From contig CP114492.1 of the NCBI GenBank assembly GCA_027186245.1, forward strand, positions 7,204,501 to 7,268,500: a stretch of DNA of 64,000 nucleotides, written 5' to 3'. The notes under the pieces were generated by a model. That model saw only the letters and a list, made by a program, of their open reading frames with translations, was not told the DNA's origin and did no database searches. The translations under genes were made by a program, and so were the position numbers. Positions 51,919 to 63,494 of this stretch are shown here, one piece after another. How positions within the stretch are numbered: position 1 is the stretch's first letter; each line of letters begins with the position of its first letter. The DNA is from Coriaria nepalensis (Eukaryota > Streptophyta > Magnoliopsida > Cucurbitales > Coriariaceae).

Positions 51919-54900
51919 TTAGAATCCAACATACTGTGTATAGTGAGAGTAAGCCTCTGCCCGTCTTGCAATTGGAGCCCAAATAACGTCATCTGGAATG
52001 ATATACGATCATTCTCTAATTCTCAGACGGAATGATATACTAAAAAATTTCCGAATTTATAGGCCTTGATAAGGTCCCTGTACAAATCTTAGAACACAAT
52101 GACTGGAAGATACTCGATCACACCATTATGTATATGATGTGATCTGTATGACTTGAATTTGATTTATAATTGATTGCAGTAAAGATTAATACCTGAGCTC
52201 TCTAGGGTGCTACGTAGTCAACATTACGGTAGGTTCCTATGTCATTCCAAATTCGTTCCAAGGCATCCAGATCGCAGACAAGTAACTGCTAGTGTCCCGC
52301 CTTGGAACTTCTCATTGTATTGCTTCAAGAGGTCAGCAGCAACCGGCATCACAAGTGAAAGGTTTGGTTCTAACTTGAATTCTAAAACATATAACCAAGG
52401 CTTAATAACAGATTTAAAGTAAAGCCCAAAAAAGGAATTGACCAAATATGTTGTACGGTATGAAAAGGAGGGGGGACAGTTAGAAGTAACTACCAATTAT
52501 TCTTTACTGTTGTGCAAAGTGGCAAAACAAAGTGGAGGTTGTCATCTGTAAAATGAATGCTAAAATTCTACATAGCGTGGTCAGAATCTCTAAGATGCAG
52601 TGAGGCGACAAGGCTTTGATGGAGAGAGAATGGGAACAAGACCCTAACGGTGAACGAATAACAAGGATGGATTATGATCATCAATGGATATTGGCAACTG
52701 ATTCCATGAGAAAACTGATAAATATTAGCTAAAGTGGGGGTTCTGCGTGCAAAGTGAAATTCAGGGACTTGCTAGTTAGAAGTAGTCCCTACAATATTTT
52801 GAATGTGTAATATATAAGGGGACATGATCGGTCTTCCTAAGAACCAAGAAAAGCAAACCTTACAAGAATTTAAGAAAAGACGAAAGACAAAATATAGTTC
52901 GGCTCCAACCTGCTGTAAAAGCACAGCATTGTCCCCTTCAAAAGTTTGAAAAATATCATGATCATTCCTCAAGCTGCCAAAGCAGTTGACCGCAGCATAA
53001 CCATGGCCTCCACAGGCTTCTCTGCAGGTACTTAACGACTTAGCTGTGTATGCTGTAACGTAAGCCTTAAGCCCCGCTGATAGAGCATGGACATCTCCAA
53101 CTAGCTCTTCATGATTACTGTTCCTCATCGCCACATATTTTTCAACCAAATGCTGGGCAGCAAAATGGAATGCATAGGTGGATGCCAGCATAGGCATGAG
53201 CTTATGCTGCTGAGACTGGTAACCAAGGATGCTAACTTCAGGTTGCTTTGGAGGACCGAATTGCTGGCATAGTAGAGAGTATCGGATTGCAATTGTTGAA
53301 GCAACCTTAAGAACACTAACTGATGAAAATGTGAGGCCAACCCTCCCACCAACCAACTCTCCTAGTGTAGCAGCAAATCTTTTGTTAATTGATGGAAGGC
53401 AGTTTGTATATTTTCCATCATGAGAGACATCTCCAAAACGGTTGAGGAGATTATCTCGAGGGATTCTTACTGAACGGAAACTCAAAGCTCCATTATCAAA
53501 CCCATTGAGGCCTATCTTGTGACCACAGTCGTGTATTTCAATACCTTGAAGTGTTTGATGGGTCTTCACAAATCTTAATGGAACAATGAAGGCATATACC
53601 CCATATCAGAAACTCCTTTTGCATTGTGGGTAGGCAAGACCAGCTTGGCAAAGACAGTGGCAAATTTTCCGTGAACAGCGGCATTACCAATCCACCAGTT
53701 CTCTGATGGCACCATCATCAGGTGTATCAATGATAAATTCATCTGTGATTGGATCAAGTTTCGCCACTTTTTAGAGGCCTTGTACATTTGAACCTTTCAA
53801 GAACAAAGTAAGAACCATATCAGTACACATGAAGAAAGGTACAACATTAAGCAAGATTGCAGAAATTAAGGAGCGTAAGGAGAAAGAACACATGCCAGGA
53901 ATCTAGAGACTGGATGAGAGCTTATGCAAGTAAGAGGGAAAAAGAAGAAGAAAGGATCAAAGGGTTTGAGCAAATTATCAACAACTTTCATCAGCAAGCT
54001 ACCCAGTATACTACAGCTCTGCAAGATAGCAAGTCGTTTCACTCTTATAGTCTTATGATAGAAATTGTTTTAAGCGTGTTTTTGCAAGAGCAATAATGAA
54101 CTATATACGGAAATCAAGGTGTCCATAAAAGAAACCTTTTGTTTTATCAGCTCCCAAAAAGTAACTTGTATTTTTATATTTTAATCCTGATCGCAGAGAT
54201 GAAAAGATAAATAAAATAAAAGGCAAGAAAGAAAGAAGAAACTATGGCTTACCATGATGGAGCTCTGTCATAGCAAAACAACCTGGATAATCCAAATTTT
54301 CAATACCATCAAAGTATTTATCTTTATGCTTTTTTGTTCCTCAATTGATCACAGAGCCTCCCCAAAGGCTGCACAATAACAAGCTAAAAATTAAAAACAG
54401 AATCTCAAAAGATTACATAATTCCATCAATCACAGGACATAATCAGTAAGTAAACGATCGGAAGATCCTGAATCTGAAGTTCTATTTCTCAATCAATTAG
54501 AACGAAAAAGGCAGGAATTAAATTCACTTTTACCTGAATTGGACGCCCATTTTGATCCCAAACGACACGTCGACACTGCCAACCGCCTCCACAATTGCAA
54601 GGTACTTAGCTGGATCGTCAACCAAGTACCTGAACAGCCTGATTCCGGCCTCCCTCACAAGGCCGACAAGTTGCCTCTTGCACAGCTCTCTATGCTCGTC
54701 CTTAGAGATCTCGACGGAGGTTTGAACCTCGGGCCTCGAGTTGAAGTACTCGAACACACGCTCTTGAATCTCCCTAAGCCTTCCTCTCATGTAATGCTAT
54801 AGGTTTTCCGTGTTCACATCGAGCTTCCCTGCCTTCGCACAGCTCTGCATCTTCAGCTGCTGCAGCGCATCGCCGCCGCGCAGCCGCTGCAGCAGCGGAC

Positions 54901-54950
54901 GTGGATCGGAGACAGGTGGAAGGATAACCGTTGCATACGCCGGGAGACTG
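51919..54950 (-). pseudogene. ACX2: Acyl-CoA oxidase 2 (long-chain) pseudogene
   Basis: ACX2 performs the first step of peroxisomal beta-oxidation on long-chain acyl-CoA. Recognisable parts: a PTS2-like nonapeptide RMQRLSFHL (54939-54913), [19 protein letters not shown] (from 54790), FAMTELHH (about 54260), [19 protein letters not shown] (about 53690), then a long exon from about 53570 to 52910 with [20 protein letters not shown] and [13 protein letters not shown], and a tail ending YSHYTQYVGF (51919). Disabling changes: frame shift after the PTS2; TAG at 54797-54799; TGA at 54341-54343; TAA at 53771-53773; frameshifts near 53690 and 53605; an acceptor reading CG instead of AG at 52345-52344; and a large deletion near 52280 joining GGTLAVT to a CDLDALERIW segment. 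Introns remain, so it arose by DNA duplication, not by retrocopying. Confidence 0.9.
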
Positions 54951-54964
54951 ATCGGGATTCATCA

Positions 54965-56800
54965 TCGACGCACTGGTTTTGGATCGGCAACTACATTTTT
55001 TTGGGGAAAGCAGAGCAAATGTGTTACACGGGAAGGCAGGAGAAAATTTATGAACACTCCGTTTTTGTTGCTTATATACGGCATCAGAAAGTTGATTGGT
55101 TTGAAGGTAGTGACGGTTAGTTTGGCGCTCGTTTCAATGCATGGGATTCGATCCTTTATAAATGACGATGACTTGTGCTCCAAAAGTCGATCCACGACCA
55201 AATGGATGGGCCTCTGTGGGCCCACATCTCTTTACAAACTGGGTCATGTTTTTTTTTTAGAATTCCGTTTATAGAGTGAGATAGTAGTTAAATGATAGTA
55301 TCTTTATCTATAATTTAATAGTTACTTTTCAATCTTAGTTGTACTTTTTACATAAAAGAGAGATTTAGTTTTGTGTAAACTTGTCTTGTGTCCCAACTTT
55401 GTTGTCTCCTTACAATCTCGGTTTTATCTGGTTCAGTCTAGCTATTTGGATAATTTTAGTCCATTACGTTCGGTTAATTGGAGATAAAGAGATTCTTCTT
55501 GAGATTTTTTTTAATCTATATATATATATATAGTTAAATTAAATCATATATTTACGTAATAATGAGAATTTGAATCTATATCAAATATATTTATATAATT
55601 TTTTTTTCATTATCATAAAAAAAGTTATTGAGTCAACCATTTTATGTTATTATATTATTATATTATATACTATATATTATATTAATTTAATATAATTAAA
55701 ATAAATTACCCCATAATTTCAAAAAATATCATATGACAATGTATAATTGATGCTTATTATTGTTTGCTGATTAATGATGTAGCAAGTAGTGACAGTTTCT
55801 AATTCTCTCTAACTCGAACGAGATTTAGGGATTTGATGTGTAAAAAATTTAAAAATTTAGAAATTTTTAAATAATAATTAATAGATTTTTTAAAAAATAA
55901 ATTAATAATTATAATTTTATCAAATTTTAATAGTTAAATTAATTTTTTTTTAATTTAATAATTATTATTTATTTCAAATTTTGAAAATCAACCCTACTAA
56001 TTTTCTAAGTGCATTAGATAAAAATTGGATTTGGCACGCAATACATGAATTTAATAATACACGTTGTGGCGTTGAGGAGAGGGAGAGGTTACATGTCATG
56101 TGATGATGGCCTTTCCCCCTTGTTTCGGCTGTCATGTGTGATAAGATGGTTGAGTGTACAGAGTGCGGATGGGTGATTGACAGCCCTGCGACATCTGAGA
56201 CAGCTTCCACTTTTCCTCAAATTTTTTTATTTTTATTATTACATTCATTCATGATACCTCAATAATATCTTGTGCTAGTTTTGTACTTTTGTAGGGATAG
56301 TGATCCGTCGTAATCGAATAGAGCTGATTTAGTATTTATTTATTTATTTATATATTTGATTTTATACATGTTTAATAATTAAAATAATGTGTTATATTTT
56401 AAGAAAAAAATATAAATTTATTAAAATATAATTAATTTATGAGTTATATTTGATTTTTTTTTTAACAGTTGTGACTTTTATCTCTTTTTTTTTCTGAATG
56501 TTGATGAATGATGATAATCATTCATACCAATATGAATTTAAAATATAGAGATTGATATTCGATCTAAATGTTTAAAATCTAAATTTAAAATTTAAAAACT
56601 GATATTTGATCTTTAGTTCCCAGTCTGAACCGAAATCTAAAATTAGATCGAGTTATTAGTCCAAATCGAGTTCTCGGCCCAGAGTTCCCGGTTTAGACAG
56701 AGTTCTCGGTTTAGAATTTTTTATTTAGACCGAGTTCTCGAGTTCCAGAGTTTTAGACATGTCAGTCTGTCTCAAACTGAGGTCTCGAGTTCCTAGGAGA
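54965..56800. other. Intergenic DNA, no gene seen
   Basis: The part to about 55260 may be the old ACX2 upstream region. From 55260 to 56800 the sequence is AT-rich with a (TA)n run at 55518-55532, and frames there are short and featureless. Confidence 0.5.
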
Positions 56801-56807
56801 CTCGAAG

Positions 56808-57745
56808 GGCATCTCAAATCGATATCTCACATAATTCGAGTCCCTTCAAAGGGTTAAATGACATCTTAAAGTTACATTTGAGATGCACATACCAATATCT
56901 CACATATCGGTATGTGGTCGAAGGGTCATAGGACATCTTAAAGTTAAATGTAAGATGCACAAACTGACATCTCACATGTCAATATGTGGTCGAAGGGTAA
57001 AATGATATCTTAGAGTTACATGTGAGATGCATAGACCAACATCTCACATGTCGGTATGTGGTCGAATGGTCGAAAGTCATCTCAGACTAACGTCTCACAT
57101 AATTTGAGATCCTTCGAATGGTCGAAATGCAACTTAAAGTTACATGTGAGATGCACAAACTGACATGTAAGATGTTGGTCTGTGGTCGAAGAGTCGAATG
57201 ACATCTCACATAAATTAGACTTGAATGGTCAAAAGGTCGAAGAGCATCTCACATAAATGTAAATTATTTTCTTTTTCAAAATATTTTTACGATTTTCTAT
57301 ATCGTCATAAAATTTTATTAAAATTTTTTTATTTATTTTCACCAGTACTTTGCTTTTGGCATATCGTGGATTGGATTTCATTTGACTGTCTACGGCTCCA
57401 TTGCATGTGCTCGAGGTAGAAGTTTTGTATAAATGTATCGCCATGCTATTAAATAATTTGATTTAAGTTCTTTTCTTTCTAAGAGGAAGGGTTGAAGAGT
57501 CGAATAGCATCTCAAATTGACGTCTTACATAATTTCAAAGGGTCGAACGGTATCTTAGAGTTACATGTAAGATGCACAAACCGACATCTCACATGTCGGT
57601 CTATAGTCGAAGGGTAGAAGAGCATCTCACATAAATTAGACTCGAAAGGTTGAAGGGCATTTCACATAACTCGAAGGGTCGAAGGTTCGAAGGTTTGAGG
57701 GGTTGAAGGGTTGAAGGGTCGAACATGTGATCTCGGTCCAGACTG
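56808..57745. repeat. 72-bp tandem repeats with palindromes, in a larger irregular array
   Basis: Clear 72-bp units start at 56861, 56933 and 57005 (ACATCTTA... with GTGGTCGAAGGGT). Each holds inverted arms of the form CATGTGAGATG...CATCTCACATG around a loop of roughly ten bases, best preserved in the third. A second type of unit (CATCTCA...ATAATT, then CTTCRAA) precedes the block at about 56811 and recurs at 57078 and 57507, so the array has a higher-order pattern. A non-repeat stretch (about 57260-57480) interrupts it. No coding function is seen. Confidence 0.75.
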
Positions 57746-57879
57746 ACATGTGACCTCTGTTTAAGGCCACAAATAGAGAACTCGATTATCTTTATATCTT
57801 TTCTAGAGAACTCAGTTTGGACTGCGAGCCCGGTCTGGATGGCGACCACAGACATTATATTATATCTCGTTCTTAGAAG

Positions 57880-58110
57880 TATATTATATTAGATCTCGGT
57901 CTCGAAAGAAAGAAAAAATTCTCTTGAAGGAAAATGAAGAGCTCGGTCTGGGAAGGAAGATGAAGACTTAGTCTGGAAAGGTAACTTCGTCTAGGAAGAG
58001 ATAAATTAAACTTGTTATAGGAAAAGTAAAAGATCTTGGTATGGAAAGGAGCTCGGTTTGTGAAGGAATAAATTAAACTCGCTCTAAGAAAAGTAAAAAA
58101 ACTTCGTCTT
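57880..58110. repeat. Irregular repeat of CTCGGTCTGG / AAATTAAACT motifs
   Basis: Two imperfect units share ATAAATTAAACT followed by GGAAAAGTAAAA or AGAAAAGTAAAA, about 65 bases apart, among repeated GAAGGA and CTCGGT motifs. It may belong to an LTR together with the array to its left; that is not shown. Confidence 0.4.
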
Positions 58111-58308
58111 AAAGTGATTTTGACATGTTGCGTAAAAGAAAAAGTGCACTGCTTGCGTATTAACTGTATAAGCTTTTGTATTAGTATAAGTGATTTTGAC
58201 GTAGAACGTGTTTTAACGATTAGATCTATAAGAATGGTCGAGATTTACATGCAGAGACAGACAATGATAATGAAAATAAGGACTGAATATGCTCCTATAG
58301 CCAACTAG

Positions 58309-58838
58309 AAAGGGTCGCTTAATGGATAAAGGTTATTTTAAGGATAATAAGGTGATTATCCTCGAAAGTTTACGTGGACAGAAAAGTTTGGTATCTTAAT
58401 TTCAGCTCTTGATCATTGGGGGCAGTAATATGTTTTAAGATTTGGGATTTGGGCGGTTCGCTTATTTAAAGCATACCGCGAGTTGGGATTAGAGGGCTTT
58501 AGGGCTCCTCTATGTAATTGGAAATCATTAAATTTTATTTTAAAATAGATTTAATAGTTATAAATGAAGTAAGATATAATATTTATTTTTATAAATTTAA
58601 AGGTCCTAAAAATAATAAATCAAATTATACATCATCCACAACTATTACATTTATTTTAAAATAAGATCTAATTGCTCTCGATTAAGCGAATAACTCACCT
58701 CTTGTGTCGTGAGATAGTTCAATCTATATTCGACGTGAACATTAGACCATGAAGAAGAATTTTTCCTTGTACGAGAGGATCATAATGACACCTCTTGTGT
58801 ACCAGTTAGGATAGCTAAGTAGGGGCACAGATAGAAAA
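58309..58838 (+). pseudogene. Decayed plastid 23S rRNA fragment (domains V-VI), interrupted
   Basis: Two blocks align in order with the 3' part of plastid 23S rRNA. Block A (58309-58494) runs from GGGTCGCTTAATGGATAAAG through CAGTAATATGTTTTAAG to AAAGCATACCGCGAGTTGGG, the peptidyl-transferase region. Block B (58706-58838) runs from GTCGTGAGATAGTTCAATCT through TTGTACGAGAGGATCA to CCTCTTGTGTACCAGTTA, the sarcin-ricin loop region. Changes are mostly C-to-T and G-to-A, as expected of methylated nuclear plastid DNA. The blocks should be adjacent; about 210 bp of AT-rich DNA separate them. Specific positions fit plastid rather than mitochondrial rRNA. It cannot be functional. Confidence 0.8.
58495..58705. 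mobile_element. AT-rich palindromic insert in the plastid rRNA relic
   Basis: About 210 bp that interrupts the rRNA match. Its halves are imperfect inverted copies: TTTATTTTAAAATAGATTTAATAG near 58537 against the complement of TTACATTTATTTTAAAATAA near 58645. That is the form of a miniature foldback element. No clean target duplication is visible. Confidence 0.5.
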
Positions 58839-61800
58839 TTTATTTAGTACGAGCAAAAATTATAAATATATATATTTATATTATAATTTGTAATTTCCAG
58901 ACAGATAAAAATTAAATTTTTCGAAAGTTATAGATCTTCAACTTAGTAATCTATGGGATCTTTGGAGTAGTAGTGGAATTACGAGTGAAAATAAATACAA
59001 ATCAAATTCAACTTAATATAATTAATAGTACTAACTAAATGGAGAAAAATCATATTACAAATAAAATTTGGGTGCATTATCACGTAAAATTGAAAATTTT
59101 TAGAAGATAAGTGTACTACAAATCTCTAAATAAACTATCTAAGTATAGATTAGGAGGAAAGTAAAATGGTGAAGCATAATTGTTTAAATTTAGACCCGAC
59201 ATGAAAATTACATATATTTATTAGTATATTTATTATGGAATATTGAAATTTTATTCATTTGAAATTTTTATGAAAGAGGGAAAATTGAAATGATTTGATT
59301 GGACAAAGAAAAATGAACAAATAAAAAAGATAATAATAATAATAGTAAGATTTGAACCCAAAACTCTAGCCCTTTCATCACTAAGCCATTGTAATTTCTT
59401 TTAAAATTTACTCCAACCACATGTTATTAACCTGTAAACCTGAGTTAAATTTGGGTGAAAATTGAAGCCGGAGGTTGAGGGCAATTGTAGTAGATAAATG
59501 CTGAAAGTAGTAAGTCCACTCCAAGATGATGAGTGCTGTCCTATTCCAAATTCTCAAGAGTCTCAGATAATACAATCCGGACAAACATTCACATGCGATT
59601 AACTAAAACTTCATATTAACTTTTTGTAAAAAAAAACACTCCATATCCCATTAGCTAAAATTAATTTTATGACTTAACCTGAATACTCATTGTAATAAGT
59701 TAAATATTATTTTGATATTATTTTTAATTTTTCTCTTTTATTTTTATTAGTAAATAAATTGAAGAAATAAAAAAAATTATAGAGAATAATATTTAGTTAA
59801 TATACAAAAATAAAATAAATAATCTAATATACATTTATATGAAAATTTATTGGCTAAAATATAAAAAATTAATATATTAATTAAAATTAAGCTAAGTTTT
59901 ATAATTAATCGAATGTAAATGTGTAAATGCTTAGAAAGAAGAGAAAAACATCATTATTATAATCAGATCGATCCAAATTAAATCAATTTCTAATAAAATT
60001 AGATCGATTTCTAATTCTTAAGAAATGCAGCAGATCAATTCATAGAGCTTAGAGTGAATAGATATTTTTTTTTAAAAGAAATATAAAGGATAATATATTT
60101 TTTCTTCAAAAATAAATTTTTTGAGAATCTCTTAAATATTTTTAAATGAGTTAAATTATATCATATATTACATGTTAAGAAGTCACATATTATATAATAA
60201 TAAAAATTTAAACTTTATTATCTTTCATATAATTGTTAAATATTTTTAAGATTTTACTAACCAGTTGCATTACGAATTTCCAGTGGTAGAGTAAGATAGG
60301 CAGTGGCCGCCAATGGTGAAGGTGATCATAAAAGTGGTTGTGACTTGTGAGGAGTTGGTGGAGAGGGGAGATGGAAAAAGATTTTAAGCAAATAATTAAA
60401 TAAATAATAAAATGTAAACGGGAGAAAATGAAAAAAAAAAAAAAAAAAAGAAAAGAATTTGATTATTATTTTTTAGTCAAAATCAAATTTTAGATACAAA
60501 TTCTAATTAGATATAATTATAGCTAAAAATTTATTAAAATCTTAAAATTTAAGAAAAATTTCGTGCAAAAAATTTTAAAAAGTAAAAGTTATAGAGAATA
60601 TTTAAATATATAATAATTATTAAAGTTACAATAAGATAACTAATATTAATAAAAAATTATACTATCTTTTCATCTCCCTCAAATGAAATACATGTATCAC
60701 AATGAGCTTAGATTGTAAAGATTGAACTGGATACGAGAAAAACTCTTAATAAGAGCACCCGTAATTTTATATATTATTTGATCTACAACAAGATAAGTAA
60801 GGTTATATATATAAATATACTCGCTATTTCATTAGTGTTTTATGGTATGATTGTTAGAGTAGTTATTTTTGTTGTTCTATTTGCTACATGTTGTTTATAG
60901 TGTTTAAATATTATGTGAAGAACTAAAATAATAAATGTTTGGTTATAGAAAATCTCAAAAAGAATGATAAGGAAAATAATGAGTAAATTTAGAGTAATAT
61001 TGTAAAAGACAACGAATGAGTTCCAAGTGAGTTACATAGTCAAACAAATGGATATGTGACAGAATAATGAGTTGATCAAGAGTAAGTTATGAGAGATTTG
61101 TCAAATGGATTGAGAGTTGTATTAATGGCGGAACTACGATTGTATTGGCAGGAATTAAAGCAATTGCACCGGAAGTCATAGTGATAAGTGATGGTATGGT
61201 TGAAATTTGTAATTTTTAAGAAGTCATTATTCAAAAAAGAGAGAGTGGAGCAAAAGAAAATAATTTTGGCCTATGATGTTCTAATATCATAAAATAGTAT
61301 AAATTATATAGAATATTCAAATCTATAATTATATTATTGTGTTAATAAAACATAACATATATATTTATATATATATAAATCATCATAATTATAATAAGTC
61401 AACTAAAATTATAATAAAATAAATAATATTAATAAAATATTATAATACTTGTTCAAAAATTATTATACAAAATTTTAAGAATTCAAGTCAATTTATTTAC
61501 TTAAGTGATATGGAATTGGCTTATCAAAATTATCATATGTTTCTATAAATCCTAACATTTTTGTTGTTAAATATGTAAATCCAAATGGTTTGGAGAAAAA
61601 AAAGAAAAAGGCGTTTAATTAGGAGAAAAAACCGAGCAAGATCAGTTTCTAAGTATTACAAGATCCCACTGTCCTTACTCTTTGCCCTAATGTCTCAGCC
61701 ACCAAATGTTCTTATCGCGGCAAATGCTCCATTATGAAATTTTATTTTTTTCCCCCTTCTTAACAGTCTCATATAATAGCATCTTTGATTCCTTATATAT

Positions 61801-61900
61801 ATACATATTATATGTAGCAAAGAGACAACGAATAACAGGAAATCCATATATGGTTGACCTTGTTGCATTACCACTGCTTTCCATTTAGCCGCTGCAAGTA
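58839..61900. other. Long AT-rich intergenic region upstream of LAS
   Basis: No coding frame, RNA gene or named element is supported. A poly-A run lies at 60430-60449. The last few hundred bases should include distal promoter DNA of the LAS-like gene. Confidence 0.5.
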
Positions 61901-61919
61901 CCTGCGCGTGCATGTATTT

Positions 61920-61929
61920 TATAAATATA
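61920..61929 (+). promoter_or_regulatory. Probable TATA box of the LAS-like gene
   Basis: TATAAATATA lies about 120 bp before the start codon, predicting a transcription start near 61955 and a leader of about 95 nt. No other good TATA lies closer in the correct range. Confidence 0.45.
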
Positions 61930-62048
61930 ATATAAGGACTATAATACTAGGGCTCCTTAAATAAACGATCTAGCTAGCAAGAGAAGTAGAAGGGGAAGTA
62001 GTAGTACTACTATTTGAAGAAGAAGGATCATATCAGAGATAGAGCTAG

Positions 62049-63494
62049 ATGTTCATGGGCTCCTTCACTTCTTCCAATCATGATCATCATCACAATCATC
62101 CTGACGATCATCATCACCAAGAAGAGAACACAGTCCTCTCCGTCTCAGATCCACAACATCCCTACCATCCATTTTCCCAATCAGGCTTGACCTTACGGCC
62201 CCCAAACTCAATCGACACCCGGCGGCAGTTGCTCTTCCGTTGTGTGGAGCTCATCTCCCGCTCTGACTTCTCTTCAGCTCAACACCTTGTCTTCGTCCTA
62301 ACCTCCAACTCATCTCCTTACGGCGACTCGACCGAGCGGTTAGTCTACCGCTTCGCTCGTGCCCTCGCTCTTCGGCTCGGCTGCTACTATAGTCAGGATG
62401 CAGCTGCAACCACTTCCGTCACCTTCACCGCCACCACTAGCATAACAGGTAGTATTACTGCCGCTCCTGTTCCGAAAGCGGGATCGGTAGAGGCCATTAG
62501 GTCAAGCTATTTATCTCTAAACCAAATAACCCCTTTCATAAGGTTCAGCCATTTGACTGCTAATCAAGCCATCTTAGATGCCCTAGTCGACAAAGCCCTG
62601 CCGCCGCATCATCAGCAGGCTATTCATATTCTTGATTTCGATATAATGCACGGCTTGCAATGGCCTCCTTTTATGCAAGCCCTAGTAGAGCGATCCGGCT
62701 ACAACAATAACACGACTGTTACTACTACACCTGCTGCTGCTACTACTTCTATTAGCACTGATCCTGATCACGATCACATGATGATACTTCCTACTCCCCC
62801 CATGCTCCGCATCACTGCCTTCGGCACCGATTCTGACTTCCTCCAAGAAACCGGGGACCGCCTTTGCAAGTTCGCGCAATCCCTCGGCTTAATATTCCAA
62901 TTTCAGCCACTTATCATTGCCAATGACAAGGACCTCCACAACTTCATCAATCCTTCATCGCTTCACCTCCTTCCAAACGAAGCCCTAGCCGTTAATTCTG
63001 TCCTCTATCTACACCGGCTCCTGGAAGACGACCGCCGCCTCTTGCTTCATCGAATCAAGACCTTAAACCCTATGGTCATAACCCTAACGGAGAGGGAGGC
63101 TAACCATAACCACCCTTTCTTCTTCCAACGGTTCATAGAAGCTGTGGACCACTACTCGGCTATATTTGATTCCTTGGAGGCGACATTGCCTCCGAACAGC
63201 CCGGAGAGGCTAGCGGTCGAGCAAGTATGGTTCGGAAGAGAAGTAAAGGACATCATCGCAGGTGAGGGGGGAGAAAGAAGGCAACGGCACGAGAGATATG
63301 AGTCGTGGGAGCTTATGCTTAGAAGCGCCGGCTTTTCGAATATTCCATTGAGCCCTTTTGCTCTATCTCAGGCCAAGCTTTTACTGAGGCTTCATTATCC
63401 TTCTGTGGGTTATCAACTCCGAATCAACGACGATCACGCATTTTTCTTAGGTTGGCAGAATCGATCCCTTTTCTCTGTGTCTTCATGGAAGTGA
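62049..63494 (+). CDS. LAS: GRAS transcriptional regulator, LATERAL SUPPRESSOR type
   Basis: LAS (SCL18) is a nuclear GRAS regulator needed to start axillary meristems and so shoot branching. It is intronless with 481 residues, typical for LAS. The N-terminus is His-rich (11-23). Leucine heptad region I begins at about 60 (LLFRCVELISRSDFSSAQHL). The strongly conserved LNQITPFIRFSHLTANQAIL (157-176) precedes the VHIID-type motif IHILDFDIMHG (192-202). A Thr/Ala/Ser-rich insert at about 209-242 separates it from the next conserved block. The later conserved region includes EAVDHYSAIFDSLEATLPPN (about 374-393), and the SAW domain ends FFLGWQNRSLFSVSSWK. A second ATG two codons in (MGSF) could also be the start. 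The end resembles Arabidopsis LAS as I recall it. Confidence 0.92.
   Translation: MFMGSFTSSNHDHHHNHPDDHHHQEENTVLSVSDPQHPYHPFSQSGLTLRPPNSIDTRRQLLFRCVELISRSDFSSAQHLVFVLTSNSSPYGDSTERLVYRFARALALRLGCYYSQDAAATTSVTFTATTSITGSITAAPVPKAGSVEAIRSSYLSLNQITPFIRFSHLTANQAILDALVDKALPPHHQQAIHILDFDIMHGLQWPPFMQALVERSGYNNNTTVTTTPAAATTSISTDPDHDHMMILPTPPMLRITAFGTDSDFLQETGDRLCKFAQSLGLIFQFQPLIIANDKDLHNFINPSSLHLLPNEALAVNSVLYLHRLLEDDRRLLLHRIKTLNPMVITLTEREANHNHPFFFQRFIEAVDHYSAIFDSLEATLPPNSPERLAVEQVWFGREVKDIIAGEGGERRQRHERYESWELMLRSAGFSNIPLSPFALSQAKLLLRLHYPSVGYQLRINDDHAFFLGWQNRSLFSVSSWK

Noticed and set aside
54810..55274. 154-codon plus-strand frame over the ACX2 upstream region
   Set aside because: Antisense to the ACX2 remnant, with no recognisable domain or plausible start context.
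56808..57745. CRISPR-like array of repeats
   Set aside because: Repeats are contiguous and imperfect rather than separated by unique spacers, and this is a plant nuclear sequence.
59340..59400. tRNA-like complement (TTTGAACCC...TCACTAAGCCA)
   Set aside because: The T-loop-like stretch does not fold with a matching acceptor, D or anticodon arm; similar sequence is common in plant repeats.
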